Assembly (NCBI RefSeq): GCF_003075035.1
Contig: NZ_QCZE01000001.1
Span: forward strand, 62,001 to 126,000
DNA length: 64,000 nt
Reading direction: 5' to 3'
Source: Zobellella maritima
GTDB lineage: Bacteria > Pseudomonadota > Gammaproteobacteria > Enterobacterales > Aeromonadaceae
The notes below the pieces were generated by a model. That model had not been told where the DNA came from. It searched no databases and saw nothing but the letters and a program-made list of their open reading frames with translations. Shown one piece after another: positions 1-9,153 of the stretch. Within the stretch, counting starts at the first letter, position 1. Every line of letters begins with the position of its first letter. The position numbers and the translations under genes were made by a program.

Positions 1-909
1 CTGCATCCGTAGTGGCCATACGGCCAAACATCAAGGCGCAACCACACTGTGGTTAGAAACAACCATGCTCAAAAAACATTCGATTTTGCTGAATTGAGAG
101 ATCGGTTCCGATTGTATATCCCTCCATCACTGTGGGCAATCCGCTTTACAAAATTTCATAAAAGTAAAATGAAACCGTCGGATAAAAAACATGTGGGCCC
201 TGGCACAGTGTAATAAATAAAATAGATCGGAATGTGTTGCCGGGAGGGAGATTATCAGCAGATAGAAGAGGGATATCCCGGACGGACCGAAAATAAGTGA
301 CCGCAGGCGTCACAAAATCAAAAGTAATGTTAATATTTTGTGCTGTCCCACTGGTCAGCTTTCTACCCCGGATGGCCATATCAATTTATGACAAGCACTT
401 TATTAATGTATGCCTGTTGTGTAAAATCTTGGCCAAATTAGCGTGCGATAACCTGTCAGCAGCTTATAAGTGATTATAACTAACTGATTAATGAATTGTT
501 TTATAAATGGCTCATTTTTTGGCCCTGCCATTGATTTGTCATTTTTATGCGGTAGGCTGGCATGCAAAGTTGCGATAGCAGCTACCGAAGCCGGCAAGCT
601 GAACCCAGCCAACAGGTATTAACGGGGCTAAAAGCGATTTTTTGTTCATAAAATGGCCAACGGCCGGAGTTGAACACAAAATGCACGCTCGGTTAGTGTG
701 GGTATGGGGCAGCGAGTTGGGTTGATGGAATGAGCTGGATGGCTCGCCCGGGGGAGAAGAGCACGGCAAGCCGGGATACTCCCCAGAAAGACAGCTTAAT
801 TTAGAAGAAGATAAATTAATAAAAACACGTTCAATTCCCCTTGCAAGCTGTAGTCATAAAGGGATTGCACATTTTTTAGTGGAATTTACAGGTGAAGGAA
901 TCCTGATTT
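1..909. other. Long non-coding leader upstream of the export operon
   Basis: I see no convincing gene here: the open frames are short, lack a good ribosome binding site and have no recognisable content. The stretch is AT-rich in its middle part. It holds an 8-bp inverted repeat (CACAAAAT ... ATTTTGTG, about 310-341) that could be an operator or a hairpin, and a short GGCC-ATAC-GGCC palindrome near position 15 that resembles the ends of the REP-like repeats found further on. Its position directly before the first export gene makes it the likely promoter and regulatory region of the operon, but I cannot name a promoter with confidence. Confidence 0.5.
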
Positions 910-2118
910 ATGAGCAAACAACACACACTGTTTACTCTGTCGGCGGTGGCAACCGGCATTATCTTTGCGGGCCAGGCGAGCGCCATCGAACCGCAACCCA
1001 TAGATCTTGGCGGTGTTGGCCTGGTGCCCACCCTTAAAATCAGCGAAACCTATGATGATAACGTCAAGGAGGCCTCTGGCATTCCGGGCGATGAAGAGCG
1101 CTCGTCTTGGGTAACCACGATTGAGCCGAGCCTGACTCTGGCGGCCCGAGAGCGCCTGAACACCTATCAACTTAGCTATAGCCTGAGCAACTCTATCTAC
1201 CATTCCAGCCATGAAGACGATCACACCGATCACTTTCTGCGAGCTGACAGCCACATGGAATTCAGCGCCCGCAGCCGCCTGGATTTGAATGCAGGTTACA
1301 GCAAGCAGCAGGATACCGTCGACAGCACCAATCGTGAGTTTGATGAGATCGGCAACAAGTATCACAGCACCAACGTCGGTGGCCTGTACGGCTTTGGCGC
1401 CCAAGCCGCCAAGATGCAGCTGGAACTGGGCGCCAATCACGAATGGCGCAAGTACGACAACAACCGCGACAGCGGCTCGTTGACCCGCGAAAAAGACCGC
1501 GACACTCTGAGCCTGGTCACCACCGGATATTATCGCGTGGCCCCCAAGACCCGTCTGCTGGCCGAAGTGCAGTATAGCGACTACGACTACACCACCAGCA
1601 ATCTAGACAGCGAAGACTATCGTTACCTGGTGGGCGTGACTTGGGACGCTACCGCCAAGACCACAGGCACAGCCAAATTCGGTTACCAGGAAAAAGAATT
1701 TGATGACCCGAGCAAAGGCAGCACCAATGGTGGTGCCTGGGATGTGGGTGTTAGCTGGTCTCCAGTTACTTACTCAACCTTCAGTTTGAACACAGGCAGC
1801 AACATAGGCGAGGGCAGCTCGACTGAGGACTTTATTGATACCGACACCTATAGCCTGACCTGGTCTCATACCTGGGCACCCCGCTTCAGTTCTGATGTAG
1901 GTTACAGTCTGACCAAGAAAGATTACGAGGGCGGTTCCGGCAGCAGCAACGCTGGCCGTAAAGACGAGCTGGACAGCTACAACCTCAGCCTGAACTACAA
2001 TATGCGTCGCTGGCTGGATCTCGGCCTGGGCTACAGCTACAAAGACAACAGTTCAAACTTTGACGATAGCCGTTTTGATCGTAACCAAGTGTTCTTTAAC
2101 GTCAATATGAGCCTGTAA
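910..2118 (+). CDS. Outer-membrane beta-barrel protein of polysaccharide export
   Basis: The 402-residue protein starts with a typical Sec signal peptide (hydrophobic stretch, cleavage probably after the QASA near residue 25). The rest is rich in alternating polar and aromatic segments (YSLSNSIYH, YRYLVGVTWD, LDLGLGYSYKD) and ends in a strand typical of outer-membrane proteins (VFFNVNMSL). This fits a beta-barrel of the kind found next to vps/eps-type export genes. A GAAGGA sequence lies 9 bases before the ATG. It is followed by a hairpin and then by a short OPX gene that lacks an outer-membrane-spanning part, so I infer that the barrel is the outer-membrane exit for the polymer. The fold class is well supported; the exact role is inference. 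Confidence 0.8.
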   Translation: MSKQHTLFTLSAVATGIIFAGQASAIEPQPIDLGGVGLVPTLKISETYDDNVKEASGIPGDEERSSWVTTIEPSLTLAARERLNTYQLSYSLSNSIYHSSHEDDHTDHFLRADSHMEFSARSRLDLNAGYSKQQDTVDSTNREFDEIGNKYHSTNVGGLYGFGAQAAKMQLELGANHEWRKYDNNRDSGSLTREKDRDTLSLVTTGYYRVAPKTRLLAEVQYSDYDYTTSNLDSEDYRYLVGVTWDATAKTTGTAKFGYQEKEFDDPSKGSTNGGAWDVGVSWSPVTYSTFSLNTGSNIGEGSSTEDFIDTDTYSLTWSHTWAPRFSSDVGYSLTKKDYEGGSGSSNAGRKDELDSYNLSLNYNMRRWLDLGLGYSYKDNSSNFDDSRFDRNQVFFNVNMSL

Positions 2119-2130
2119 TTTTCTAAACAT

Positions 2131-2158
2131 GCCGGTGGTTTCGAGAGAGGCCACCGGC
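2131..2158 (+). promoter_or_regulatory. Intercistronic hairpin between barrel and OPX genes
   Basis: GCCGGTGG (2131-2138) pairs perfectly with CCACCGGC (2151-2158) around a 12-nt loop. No T-run follows, so it is not a classical terminator. It may stabilise the upstream mRNA or dampen read-through into the OPX and kinase genes. Confidence 0.5.
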
Positions 2159-2189
2159 AAGCTGTGCTTATTTAAAGGAAAAATCAACG

Positions 2190-2729
2190 ATGAAGGTGAT
2201 AACCACCCTTTGCATCATGCTGAGCTGGTTGATAGCAGCTGGAGTGGCTCATGCCCAAAATGGTGACTCGCGCTACACCTTGGGCTCTGGTGATCAAATC
2301 CGGATCAGCGTGTTTGGCGAGCAAGATCTGAGCTTTGAGCAAATTCAGCTTAATGATGCAGGCACCTTCTCCTACCCCTTTTTAGGCTCGGTCAACGCTA
2401 AGGGGAAAACCGCCAAAGAGGTAGAAAACCTGATAGCGGGCGGACTGCGCGGCGATTATTTGATAGACCCAAAGGTATCCGTCAGCATACTTCAGTACCG
2501 TGAGTTCTATGTGAACGGTGAAGTCGGCAACCCCGGCGGCTACCCGTTCCAGCCCGGCATGACTTTGCGCAAGGCGGTGGCCCTGGCCGGCGGCTTTAGC
2601 GAGCGGGCGTCGCGCAGCGCCTACTATATTATTCGCGACACCGATCCCAGCCGTAAACCGCAAAAAATCACCCTGGACAGCCCGGTGATGCCAGGGGATA
2701 TCATCACCATTGAACAGAGCTTCTTTTAA
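2190..2729 (+). CDS. Short Wza-like polysaccharide export (OPX) protein
   Basis: The 179-residue protein has a signal peptide ending in AHA (about residue 22) with no lipobox cysteine. It then carries the Poly_export domain (GSGDQIRISVFGEQDLS, GTFSYPFLGSV) and one SLBB-like domain (FYVNGEVGNPGGYPFQ, LAGGFSERAS). It is less than half the length of E. coli Wza and lacks the C-terminal amphipathic helix that crosses the outer membrane, so it is probably periplasmic and works with the barrel encoded just upstream. AAAGGA lies 9 bases before the ATG, and the stop is one base before the kinase start. A paralogue (43675-44217) has a nearly identical C-terminal half. Confidence 0.9.
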   Translation: MKVITTLCIMLSWLIAAGVAHAQNGDSRYTLGSGDQIRISVFGEQDLSFEQIQLNDAGTFSYPFLGSVNAKGKTAKEVENLIAGGLRGDYLIDPKVSVSILQYREFYVNGEVGNPGGYPFQPGMTLRKAVALAGGFSERASRSAYYIIRDTDPSRKPQKITLDSPVMPGDIITIEQSFF

Positions 2730-2730
2730 T

Positions 2731-4941
2731 ATGGATATGAACAAACTTCCCGGCATTGGCAATCAGGAGCAGGGTGAAGAAAGTGCCATCGATCTGGGGC
2801 AGCTGTGGCTGGCCGTCTACCGTCGCAAGTGGAGTATTATCGGCCTGACCCTAGTGGTGGCTATGCTCAGCGTGCTGGTGGTGTCTAATATAACCCGTAT
2901 TTACAAGGCCAGTGCTACTCTGCTGATAGAGAACAAGGCTGCCAATGTAGTGTCTATCGAGCAAATCTACGGTATGGATGGCGCCGGTAACGAATATCTG
3001 CAGACCCAGTTCGAGCTGCTCAAGTCCCGGGCCATGGCCGAGCGGGTGGTACGGAAACTCAATCTGGTTACCCACCCGGAATTTGACCCCCGGCAGCAGC
3101 CCGCGCCGTTGGTGGACTGGCGCGGCATGATCAAGGGTGTGCTGCCGACTCTGCCCGGTGACCTGGAAGCAAAGGCACCGCCCACCGAAGCTCAGATTTT
3201 TGATTCGGTGGTGCGCGCCTTCCGCGGTCGCATCAGTGTATCGCCTCAGGGCAAGACCCAACTGGTGGAAGTGAGTGTGGAGATGGCCGATGCGGCCACC
3301 GCCGCTCTGGCCGCCAACGCCCTGGCCGACGGTTATATCGAAAGCCAGCTGGAAGCCAAGCTGGAAATGACCCAGACCGCCACCAGTTGGATGAACGAAC
3401 GGCTTGTGGGGCTGAAAGACAACCTGGATAATTCAGAGCGTCGACTGCAGGCGTTTCTGGAACAGGAGAACCTGGTCAACCTGGATGGTATTACCACCAT
3501 CAGTGCCGGTGAACTTAGTGGCATTAGCAGCAAGCTGACCGATGCCCGTCGCGAACGCAACGCCGCCGAAAGTATGTATCGTCAGGTCTCGGCCATCAGC
3601 GGCTCTGACTATCGCCGCTTGGCGAGTGTACCGGCGGTCATGTCTGATCCCCTCGTCTCCCAGTTCAAGGCGGCGGAAGCCACCGCCAGTGCCAAGGTAC
3701 AGGAGCTGAGCCGCCGTTACGGGCCGAAACATCCGGTAATGATCGCGGCCCAGACCGACCTCAACTCTGCTCGGAGCAACCTCAAGGCTCAGGTAGAACA
3801 GGTGGTGGGCGGCATCGAAAATAATTACCGGCTGGCCATGGCCAACGAGCAGGGGCTGCAGAGCTCGTTCGAGCAGAACAAGGAGCAGGTACAGAGCATC
3901 AGCCGAAACGAATTCCGGCTGCGTGAACTACAGCGTGAGGTGGATACCAACCGTTCCCTGTACGACACCTTTATGACCCGGTTGAAGGAAACCAGCGCCA
4001 CCCAGGATCTGGAAACCGTCAGTGCTCGGGTAGTGGACAGGGCGGTGACGCCGAACAGCCCGATCAAGCCGAAAAAGAGTATGATAGTCATGATGGCGAC
4101 CCTGCTGGCATTGATGTCCGGTGTGGGACTGGCAGTACTGCTGGATATGCTCAACAACACCTTCAAGGGCACCTCCGACATAGAAAGCAGGCTGAACCTG
4201 CCGGTGCTGGGTATTCTTCCTCTGCTGAAGGACAAAACCGGCAACGTGGCGCGCCACTTCAAACAGGGCAAAGACAAGGCCTTTGCCGAGTCTGTGCGAA
4301 CCATTCGCACCGGCATGGTGTTGTCGGGCATGGACAACCCCTACAAGGTCACGGTAGTGACTTCGTCGGTGCCCGGAGAGGGCAAGAGTTCGGTTTCCAG
4401 CAACCTGGCCGTAGCCCTGGGCCAGATGGAAAAGGTGCTGCTGATCGACGCCGACATGCGCCGCCCGACCGTGGCCAAAAATTACGAGTTTGCGGTGGGT
4501 ACCCCCGGCCTGGCCAACCTGATTGCCGGCACCGCCCAGCTCAAAGATTGTATTCAGCAGACTGACGGCATAGATATTATGGCCGCGGGCATGGTGCCGC
4601 CCAACCCGCTGGAGCTGCTCTCCAGCGAGCGTTTCGGCAAGCTGCTGACGGAGCTGGGCGAGCAATATGAGCGCATTATCATCGACTCGGCCCCGACCCA
4701 GGCGGTGAGCGATGCCTTGGTGCTGGCCCAGCACGCCAATGCCGTTATCTATGTGGTTAAGAGCGAGTCTACCGCCATTCCCCATGTACAGGCGGGCATT
4801 GGCAAGCTGTTGCAACTGGGCGCACCGGTCAAGGGTGTGGTGCTCAACCAGCTGGATGTGAAAAAGGCCGCCAAATATGGCTACAGCTACGGTGGTTACT
4901 ACGACTACTACGGCTACAGCAAGACAGCGGCAGAGGCATAA
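2731..4941 (+). CDS. wzc: Wzc-type polysaccharide co-polymerase / tyrosine autokinase
   Basis: This inner-membrane protein (about 736 residues) controls chain length and export. It has a Wzz domain with a first membrane helix near residue 35, a long coiled-coil periplasmic part (about 120-420), a second helix near 450 and a cytoplasmic BY-kinase domain. The kinase has Walker A (VPGEGKSS, about 547), Walker A' (LLIDADMRRP, about 571), Walker B (RIIIDSAP, about 648) and a C-terminal tyrosine cluster (YGYSYGGYYDYYGY). I chose the ATG at 2731 because MDMNKLPGIG aligns with the paralogue start MDIIKLPGVG at 44217; an in-frame start at 2710 would overlap the OPX gene. Its phosphatase is encoded directly downstream. 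Confidence 0.93.
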   Translation: MDMNKLPGIGNQEQGEESAIDLGQLWLAVYRRKWSIIGLTLVVAMLSVLVVSNITRIYKASATLLIENKAANVVSIEQIYGMDGAGNEYLQTQFELLKSRAMAERVVRKLNLVTHPEFDPRQQPAPLVDWRGMIKGVLPTLPGDLEAKAPPTEAQIFDSVVRAFRGRISVSPQGKTQLVEVSVEMADAATAALAANALADGYIESQLEAKLEMTQTATSWMNERLVGLKDNLDNSERRLQAFLEQENLVNLDGITTISAGELSGISSKLTDARRERNAAESMYRQVSAISGSDYRRLASVPAVMSDPLVSQFKAAEATASAKVQELSRRYGPKHPVMIAAQTDLNSARSNLKAQVEQVVGGIENNYRLAMANEQGLQSSFEQNKEQVQSISRNEFRLRELQREVDTNRSLYDTFMTRLKETSATQDLETVSARVVDRAVTPNSPIKPKKSMIVMMATLLALMSGVGLAVLLDMLNNTFKGTSDIESRLNLPVLGILPLLKDKTGNVARHFKQGKDKAFAESVRTIRTGMVLSGMDNPYKVTVVTSSVPGEGKSSVSSNLAVALGQMEKVLLIDADMRRPTVAKNYEFAVGTPGLANLIAGTAQLKDCIQQTDGIDIMAAGMVPPNPLELLSSERFGKLLTELGEQYERIIIDSAPTQAVSDALVLAQHANAVIYVVKSESTAIPHVQAGIGKLLQLGAPVKGVVLNQLDVKKAAKYGYSYGGYYDYYGYSKTAAEA

Positions 4942-5691
4942 ATGATGGCTGCACGGCTTGTTGACATTCATAACCACTTGCTGCCGGGCATAGACGACGG
5001 CGCCGCCAGCCTGGCTGACGCGGTGGCCCTGGCCCGGGCAGCGGTGGCGGATGGCATTACCCACTGCGTGTGCACCCCGCACATGCAGCCGGGCAAGTTC
5101 GACAATGACCGTGCCTCTATCAGTGCCACCTTCCATCAGCTGAAGGCGGCACTTACAGAGCACGCCGTTCCCCTGCACATCGCCATGGCCGCCGAAGTGC
5201 GTTTCGGCCTGGAACTGATGGCGCAGGTGAGCAACAACGAGATCCCCCTGCTGGGCGAGTGGCAGGGCAAGCAGGTGCTGCTGCTGGAATTCCCCCATAA
5301 CGAGATCCCCTTTGCGGCGGAAAAACTGACCGAATGGCTGCTGAGGCAGGGCATAGTGCCGATGATCGCCCATCCGGAGCGCAACCGAGGCGTGCAGGAA
5401 AGCCCGCGTAAGCTGACTCCCTTCATCAACCAGGGCTGCCTGTTCCAGGTGACCGCCGGCTCGGTGACCGGTTACTTTGGCAAGCCCAGCCAGCAGCTGG
5501 CGGAGCAACTACTGAAAGAAGGCATAGTGACGGTGCTGGCCAGCGACGCCCACAACCTGCAATACCGCCCACCCATGCTGAAGCAGGGTAGGCTGGCTGC
5601 AGAAGCCATTGTCGGGGAGGTGGCCGCCATGCAGTTGACCAGCATCAACCCCTGGACCATGACCAAAACCCTGTTCACGGAGCAGCCGTGA
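4942..5691 (+). CDS. PHP-family tyrosine-protein phosphatase (CpsB/CapC type)
   Basis: The 249-residue protein begins with the metal-binding signature DIHNHLLPGIDDGA and keeps other PHP motifs (CTPHMQPG, AEVRFG, IAHPERN, ASDAHN). Enzymes of this family are manganese-dependent phosphatases that dephosphorylate Wzc-like kinases and so reset polymer assembly. The ATG directly follows the kinase stop codon, so the two are translationally coupled. The second Wzc paralogue at 44217 has no such neighbour, so this may be the only phosphatase in the window for both kinases. Confidence 0.92.
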   Translation: MMAARLVDIHNHLLPGIDDGAASLADAVALARAAVADGITHCVCTPHMQPGKFDNDRASISATFHQLKAALTEHAVPLHIAMAAEVRFGLELMAQVSNNEIPLLGEWQGKQVLLLEFPHNEIPFAAEKLTEWLLRQGIVPMIAHPERNRGVQESPRKLTPFINQGCLFQVTAGSVTGYFGKPSQQLAEQLLKEGIVTVLASDAHNLQYRPPMLKQGRLAAEAIVGEVAAMQLTSINPWTMTKTLFTEQP

Positions 5692-6347
5692 GCCACAAAG
5701 AAGCCGTGAGCCAGAAACTCCCCCTGATCGCCCTGCTGCTGGGCGCGGTGACATTAAGCCTGACCGGCGGCTGCCTGCTGCTGGCCGGCACCTACCAGTA
5801 TCAGACCGACTTGTTCCTGGATGACTGGGCCGCAAAAAATCGCCAGCCCGAACCCCTGGCCTGGATGGTGGCGGAAGAAGCCGCCCGCAAGGCTGCTTCC
5901 CTCTATCCGGTTGCCAATGGCGACTATCTGGACCGCCTGGGCCGGGTATATGACTGGCAGCAAATCAACGAACCCATCGCCGGTGAGCAGGCCAAAGGTA
6001 GCCGCCAGCAAGCCATCCATGCCTATAGGGCCGCGATTAAAGCCCGCCCAAACTGGCCCTTCAGCCATAACAACCTGGCCACCGCCAAGTTGCGGCAGGG
6101 CGAACTGGACGACGAATTCAAGCTGGCCATGGTAAACGGCTTTACCCTGGGCCCCTGGCGACAAAACGCCTACCGGCAAACCGCCTATCTGGGCCTGGTA
6201 AGCTGGCACACCTTAAATGCACAGCAACAACATACGGTAACAAAGGCCATTCACAATGGCCTGACACACACAACACAAAGCAAGCGCCAGACAGAACAAT
6301 TACTAGCGCGCCTGCAGCGCCAGGATCTGCTAACAACCGCTGACTAG
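5688..6347 (+). CDS. VpsP-like polysaccharide biosynthesis protein
   Basis: The 219-residue protein has one N-terminal membrane segment (LPLIALLLGAVTLSLTGGCLLLAG) followed by a soluble, probably periplasmic, helical part with a TPR-like stretch (AIHAYRAAIKARPNWPFSHNNLATAKLRQG). This matches the VpsP family found in Vibrio-type exopolysaccharide clusters, whose biochemical role is not settled. It starts at a GTG that overlaps the phosphatase stop by four bases; a second in-frame GTG 18 bases on (5706) lies in a duplicated GCCGTGAGCCA context, so the exact start is uncertain. It closes the export-gene block before a non-coding gap. Confidence 0.75.
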   Translation: MSHKEAVSQKLPLIALLLGAVTLSLTGGCLLLAGTYQYQTDLFLDDWAAKNRQPEPLAWMVAEEAARKAASLYPVANGDYLDRLGRVYDWQQINEPIAGEQAKGSRQQAIHAYRAAIKARPNWPFSHNNLATAKLRQGELDDEFKLAMVNGFTLGPWRQNAYRQTAYLGLVSWHTLNAQQQHTVTKAIHNGLTHTTQSKRQTEQLLARLQRQDLLTTAD

Positions 6348-6350
6348 CTT

Positions 6351-6456
6351 CGTGGGAGGCGCGACCTCGCGGCGATATGGCCACCAGGCCATAAAAAATA
6401 TAAGAAGCCCTGCGGGAAGGCCGACCCAGCAGCGAGATGGCTAACAGGCCATAAAA
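6351..6456. repeat. REP-like palindromic repeats (two units)
   Basis: Two related units follow the VpsP-like gene directly. Each reads like GTGGGAGGCGCGACC...GCGGCGATATGG followed by an AGGCCATAAAA tail. The same family recurs at 35494-35690, 40619-40870 and 41985-42580. The second unit here is degenerate. The rest of the gap up to galU contains an ops-like element. Confidence 0.7.
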
Positions 6457-6576
6457 GTGCAGGCGACCGCTCGGTGTAAATTAACTAATAACCAACAAAA
6501 GGGAATATCAGCAGGGAGAGCTGCAGCACCTCTGAATATTTCCCCACAATCTATCAATCCGGCCCTAGGGGAAGCG

Positions 6577-6608
6577 CCAATAAAACCCTACGGGCGGTAG
6601 CTTACCTG
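6577..6608 (+). promoter_or_regulatory. JUMPstart/ops-like element before galU
   Basis: GGCGGTAG at 6593-6600 followed by CTTACCTG matches the ops core that pauses RNA polymerase and recruits RfaH in long polysaccharide operons. A CCAATAAAACCC stretch lies just upstream, and the same arrangement (CCAATAAACCC then GGCGGTAGCGTGC) is found at 46631-46660 before the second tviB. The bases after the core (CTTA rather than CGTG) fit less well. It is about 120 bases upstream of the galU start. Confidence 0.6.
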
Positions 6609-6718
6609 TAACTCACATAATTTACTTCTGACCTCGATTCTAACTCGAATTGATTTGGGTTACTCGATTCTGCGTTTTGCGTAGAACCTCAATACTTAAA
6701 ACACGGAATAAAAACAAT

Positions 6719-7630
6719 ATGAAAGCCATCATCCCCGTTGCTGGCCTGGGCACACGTATGCTGCCCGCCACCAAAGCCATTCCCAAAGAAATGTTGCCCA
6801 TTGTAGATAAGCCACTCATTCAATACGTGGTCAGCGAAGCCATTGCAGCGGGAATAAAAGAAATTATTCTCGTCACTCACTCCAGCAAAAATTCCATTGA
6901 AAACCACTTTGATACCAGCTTCGAGCTAGAAGCCACCCTCGAAAAACGGGTCAAGCGCCAGCTGCTGGAAGAAGTGCGCAGCATTTGCCCGAATGACGTT
7001 ACCATCATGCATGTGCGCCAGGGCGTGGCCAAAGGCCTGGGCCACGCGGTAATGTGTGCTTACCCGCTGGTGGGCGACAGCCCCTGCGTGGTGATATTGC
7101 CCGATGTGCTGATAGACGACGCCCAGAGCGACCTGAGCAAAGACAACCTGGCCAAAATGCTGGCCCGCTTTAATGACACCCAGCGCAGCCAGATAATGGT
7201 AGAGCCGGTAGCTCAAGTGCTGGTAAACCAATATGGCGTTGCCGACTGCATGGGGCATGCCCTTGCCTGCGGTGAAAGCAAGCTCATGACTGCCATTGTA
7301 GAAAAGCCCAAGCAAGAAGAAGCCCCTTCCAACCTGGCTGTGGTTGGTCGCTATGTGCTCAGCAAAAACATCTGGCCGCTGCTGGCCAACACAGCTCCCG
7401 GCGCCGGCGACGAAATACAGCTTACCGATGCTATAGCCACACTCATGGAACAAGAGCAGGTAGAGGCCTACAACATAGTGGGCAAAAGCCACGATTGCGG
7501 TAGCAAGCTGGGCTATATGCAGGCCAATGTGGAATACGCCCTGCGTCACCCCGAACTTGGCCAGGCCTTCAGCCAATACTTGCAGGAGCAGGCCGGAGCA
7601 ACTTCAATCGAGCAGGAACAAGCATCCTAA
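6719..7630 (+). CDS. galU: UTP--glucose-1-phosphate uridylyltransferase
   Basis: The 303-residue cytosolic enzyme makes UDP-glucose from UTP and glucose-1-phosphate. The sequence shows the nucleotide-binding start [23 protein letters not shown], the family motif [21 protein letters not shown], and [12 protein letters not shown]. Length is normal for bacterial GalU. I chose the ATG at 6719 because [13 protein letters not shown] is the conserved beginning; an upstream extension to 6650 has no homologous content. It is the first gene after the ops-like leader, consistent with supply of UDP-sugars for the locus. Confidence 0.95.
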   Translation: MKAIIPVAGLGTRMLPATKAIPKEMLPIVDKPLIQYVVSEAIAAGIKEIILVTHSSKNSIENHFDTSFELEATLEKRVKRQLLEEVRSICPNDVTIMHVRQGVAKGLGHAVMCAYPLVGDSPCVVILPDVLIDDAQSDLSKDNLAKMLARFNDTQRSQIMVEPVAQVLVNQYGVADCMGHALACGESKLMTAIVEKPKQEEAPSNLAVVGRYVLSKNIWPLLANTAPGAGDEIQLTDAIATLMEQEQVEAYNIVGKSHDCGSKLGYMQANVEYALRHPELGQAFSQYLQEQAGATSIEQEQAS

Positions 7631-7665
7631 TCAGTTTCCCCCCCCATTAGCTAAGCCAAGGCCCG

Positions 7666-7763
7666 TCATTCCCGCGAAGGCGGGAATCCAGTTTTCTGTA
7701 GCCGCCACTTTAGTCGACGGAGCCTGCGCAGCAGGCTATATGTAGGCCCCATTGCAATGGGGC
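7666..7763. repeat. Cluster of three palindromes between galU and tviB
   Basis: Three hairpin-capable sequences follow each other. The first is the widespread ATTCCCGCGAAGGCGGGAAT element (about 7670-7689). The second is AGCCTGC-GCA-GCAGGCT (7721-7737). The third is a perfect 18-bp palindrome GCCCCATTGCAATGGGGC (7746-7763). They look like extragenic repeat elements; any could reduce read-through or protect RNA ends. Confidence 0.65.
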
Positions 7764-7821
7764 AACGCTGTTCACATTCAAGCAGATCATTTCGAATCCA
7801 AGTCACGGAGCAACACCAATC

Positions 7822-9102
7822 ATGCAAACCCTGTCTCAGCAAACCCGCATTGCCGTTATTGGCCTGGGATACGTAGGCCTGCCCCTAGCGGTGGAGTTCG
7901 GTAAAAAATACCCCACCATGGGTTTTGATATTAACCAGGCCCGGGTAGCAGAACTGCAGGCAGGGCAGGATCATACGTTGGAAGTAAGCCCCGAAGAACT
8001 GGCCGAAGCCGACAAGCTCTTCTATACCGCCTCACTGGGGGAGCTGAGCGCTGCTACTGTTTATGTGGTTACTGTGCCGACCCCCATAGACGAGCACCGT
8101 CAGCCGGATCTTATGCCACTGCTCAAGGCTTCCGAGGCGCTGGGCAAGGTGCTGAAAAAAGACGATATCGTTATTTACGAGTCCACCGTTTACCCAGGCG
8201 CAACCGAAGAAGACTGCATTCCTGTGCTTGAAAAGGTTTCCGGCCTTAGATTTAACCAGGACTTCTTCGCTGGCTACAGCCCCGAGCGCATCAACCCGGG
8301 CGACAAGGAACACAGGGTAACCAACATTCTCAAGGTGACCTCAGGCTCTACCGAAGAAGTAGCCGACTTTGTGGACGCTCTCTACGCCAGCATCATCACC
8401 GCCGGCACCCACAAGGCCGAAAGCATCAAGGTGGCCGAAGCCGCCAAGGTGATTGAAAACACCCAGCGGGATCTGAACATAGCGCTGATCAACGAGCTGG
8501 CCGTGATCTTCAATAAAATGGGCATCAATACCGAGGCTGTGCTCAAGGCCGCCGGCACCAAGTGGAACTTTTTGCCTTTCCGTCCCGGACTGGTCGGTGG
8601 TCACTGTATTGGCGTTGACCCTTACTACCTGACCCACAAGGCTCAGGCCATTGGCTATAACCCCGAGGTGATTCTGGCCGGGCGCCGCATTAACGACAAC
8701 ATGGGCCGCTATGTTGTCTCCCAGTTGGTAAAGGAAATGCTCAAGCGCCGCCTGCACGTAAACGGCGCCAGAGTGCTGGTAATGGGTCTTACCTTTAAGG
8801 AAAACTGCCCCGACATTCGCAACACCAAGGTAGTGGACATCATTAAGGAACTGAACGACTACGGCGTAACTACCGAGGTATTTGATCCTTGGGTAAATGT
8901 AGCCGAAGCCAAGCTCGAATATGGTTTTACTCCTATCAAGGAACCCAATCGAGGCGACTACGATGCCATTATCTTGGCTGTAGCCCATAATCAGTTCCGA
9001 GAAATGGGAATAAAGGGCATTAAGGTATTGGCCAAACCTGAGCATGTTATCTATGATCTTAAATACGTGCTGGCTGCAGACGAAGCTGATATCCGTCTCT
9101 AA
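7822..9102 (+). CDS. tviB: UDP-N-acetylglucosamine C6-dehydrogenase (TviB type)
   Basis: This 426-residue NAD-dependent enzyme oxidises C6 of a UDP-N-acetylhexosamine twice to give the uronic acid. It has an N-terminal Rossmann motif ([15 protein letters not shown]), the central PERINPGD and [16 protein letters not shown] helices, the catalytic cysteine in [14 protein letters not shown] (about residue 260) and a C-terminal domain (LGLTFKEN-like [18 protein letters not shown]). These fit the TviB/WbpO subgroup acting on UDP-GlcNAc or UDP-GalNAc. TviC lies two genes downstream (11142). A close paralogue is at 46897-48177. Confidence 0.92.
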   Translation: MQTLSQQTRIAVIGLGYVGLPLAVEFGKKYPTMGFDINQARVAELQAGQDHTLEVSPEELAEADKLFYTASLGELSAATVYVVTVPTPIDEHRQPDLMPLLKASEALGKVLKKDDIVIYESTVYPGATEEDCIPVLEKVSGLRFNQDFFAGYSPERINPGDKEHRVTNILKVTSGSTEEVADFVDALYASIITAGTHKAESIKVAEAAKVIENTQRDLNIALINELAVIFNKMGINTEAVLKAAGTKWNFLPFRPGLVGGHCIGVDPYYLTHKAQAIGYNPEVILAGRRINDNMGRYVVSQLVKEMLKRRLHVNGARVLVMGLTFKENCPDIRNTKVVDIIKELNDYGVTTEVFDPWVNVAEAKLEYGFTPIKEPNRGDYDAIILAVAHNQFREMGIKGIKVLAKPEHVIYDLKYVLAADEADIRL

Positions 9103-9153
9103 TGTTGTATTTGGAATTGAAAAGCAAGATCTGAGTTTTTCTGTGAGGCAGGC

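Noticed and set aside
549-566. GCGGTAGGCTGGCATGC in the first leader, similar to an ops core
   Set aside because: The core lacks the first G and the bases after TAG do not fit, so I do not call a JUMPstart element there.
3928-5508. Long open frame on the minus strand opposite wzc and the phosphatase gene
   Set aside because: It lies wholly antisense to two clear genes in GC-rich DNA, and its His-, Gln- and Gly-rich translation has no recognisable motif.
6650-6718. N-terminal extension of GalU
   Set aside because: The 23 residues have no match to the conserved GalU start [13 protein letters not shown] and lie in the leader region.
7670-7689. ATTCCCGCGAAGGCGGGAAT as a terminator of galU
   Set aside because: No T-run follows, and the sequence is a widespread extragenic palindrome in many bacteria.
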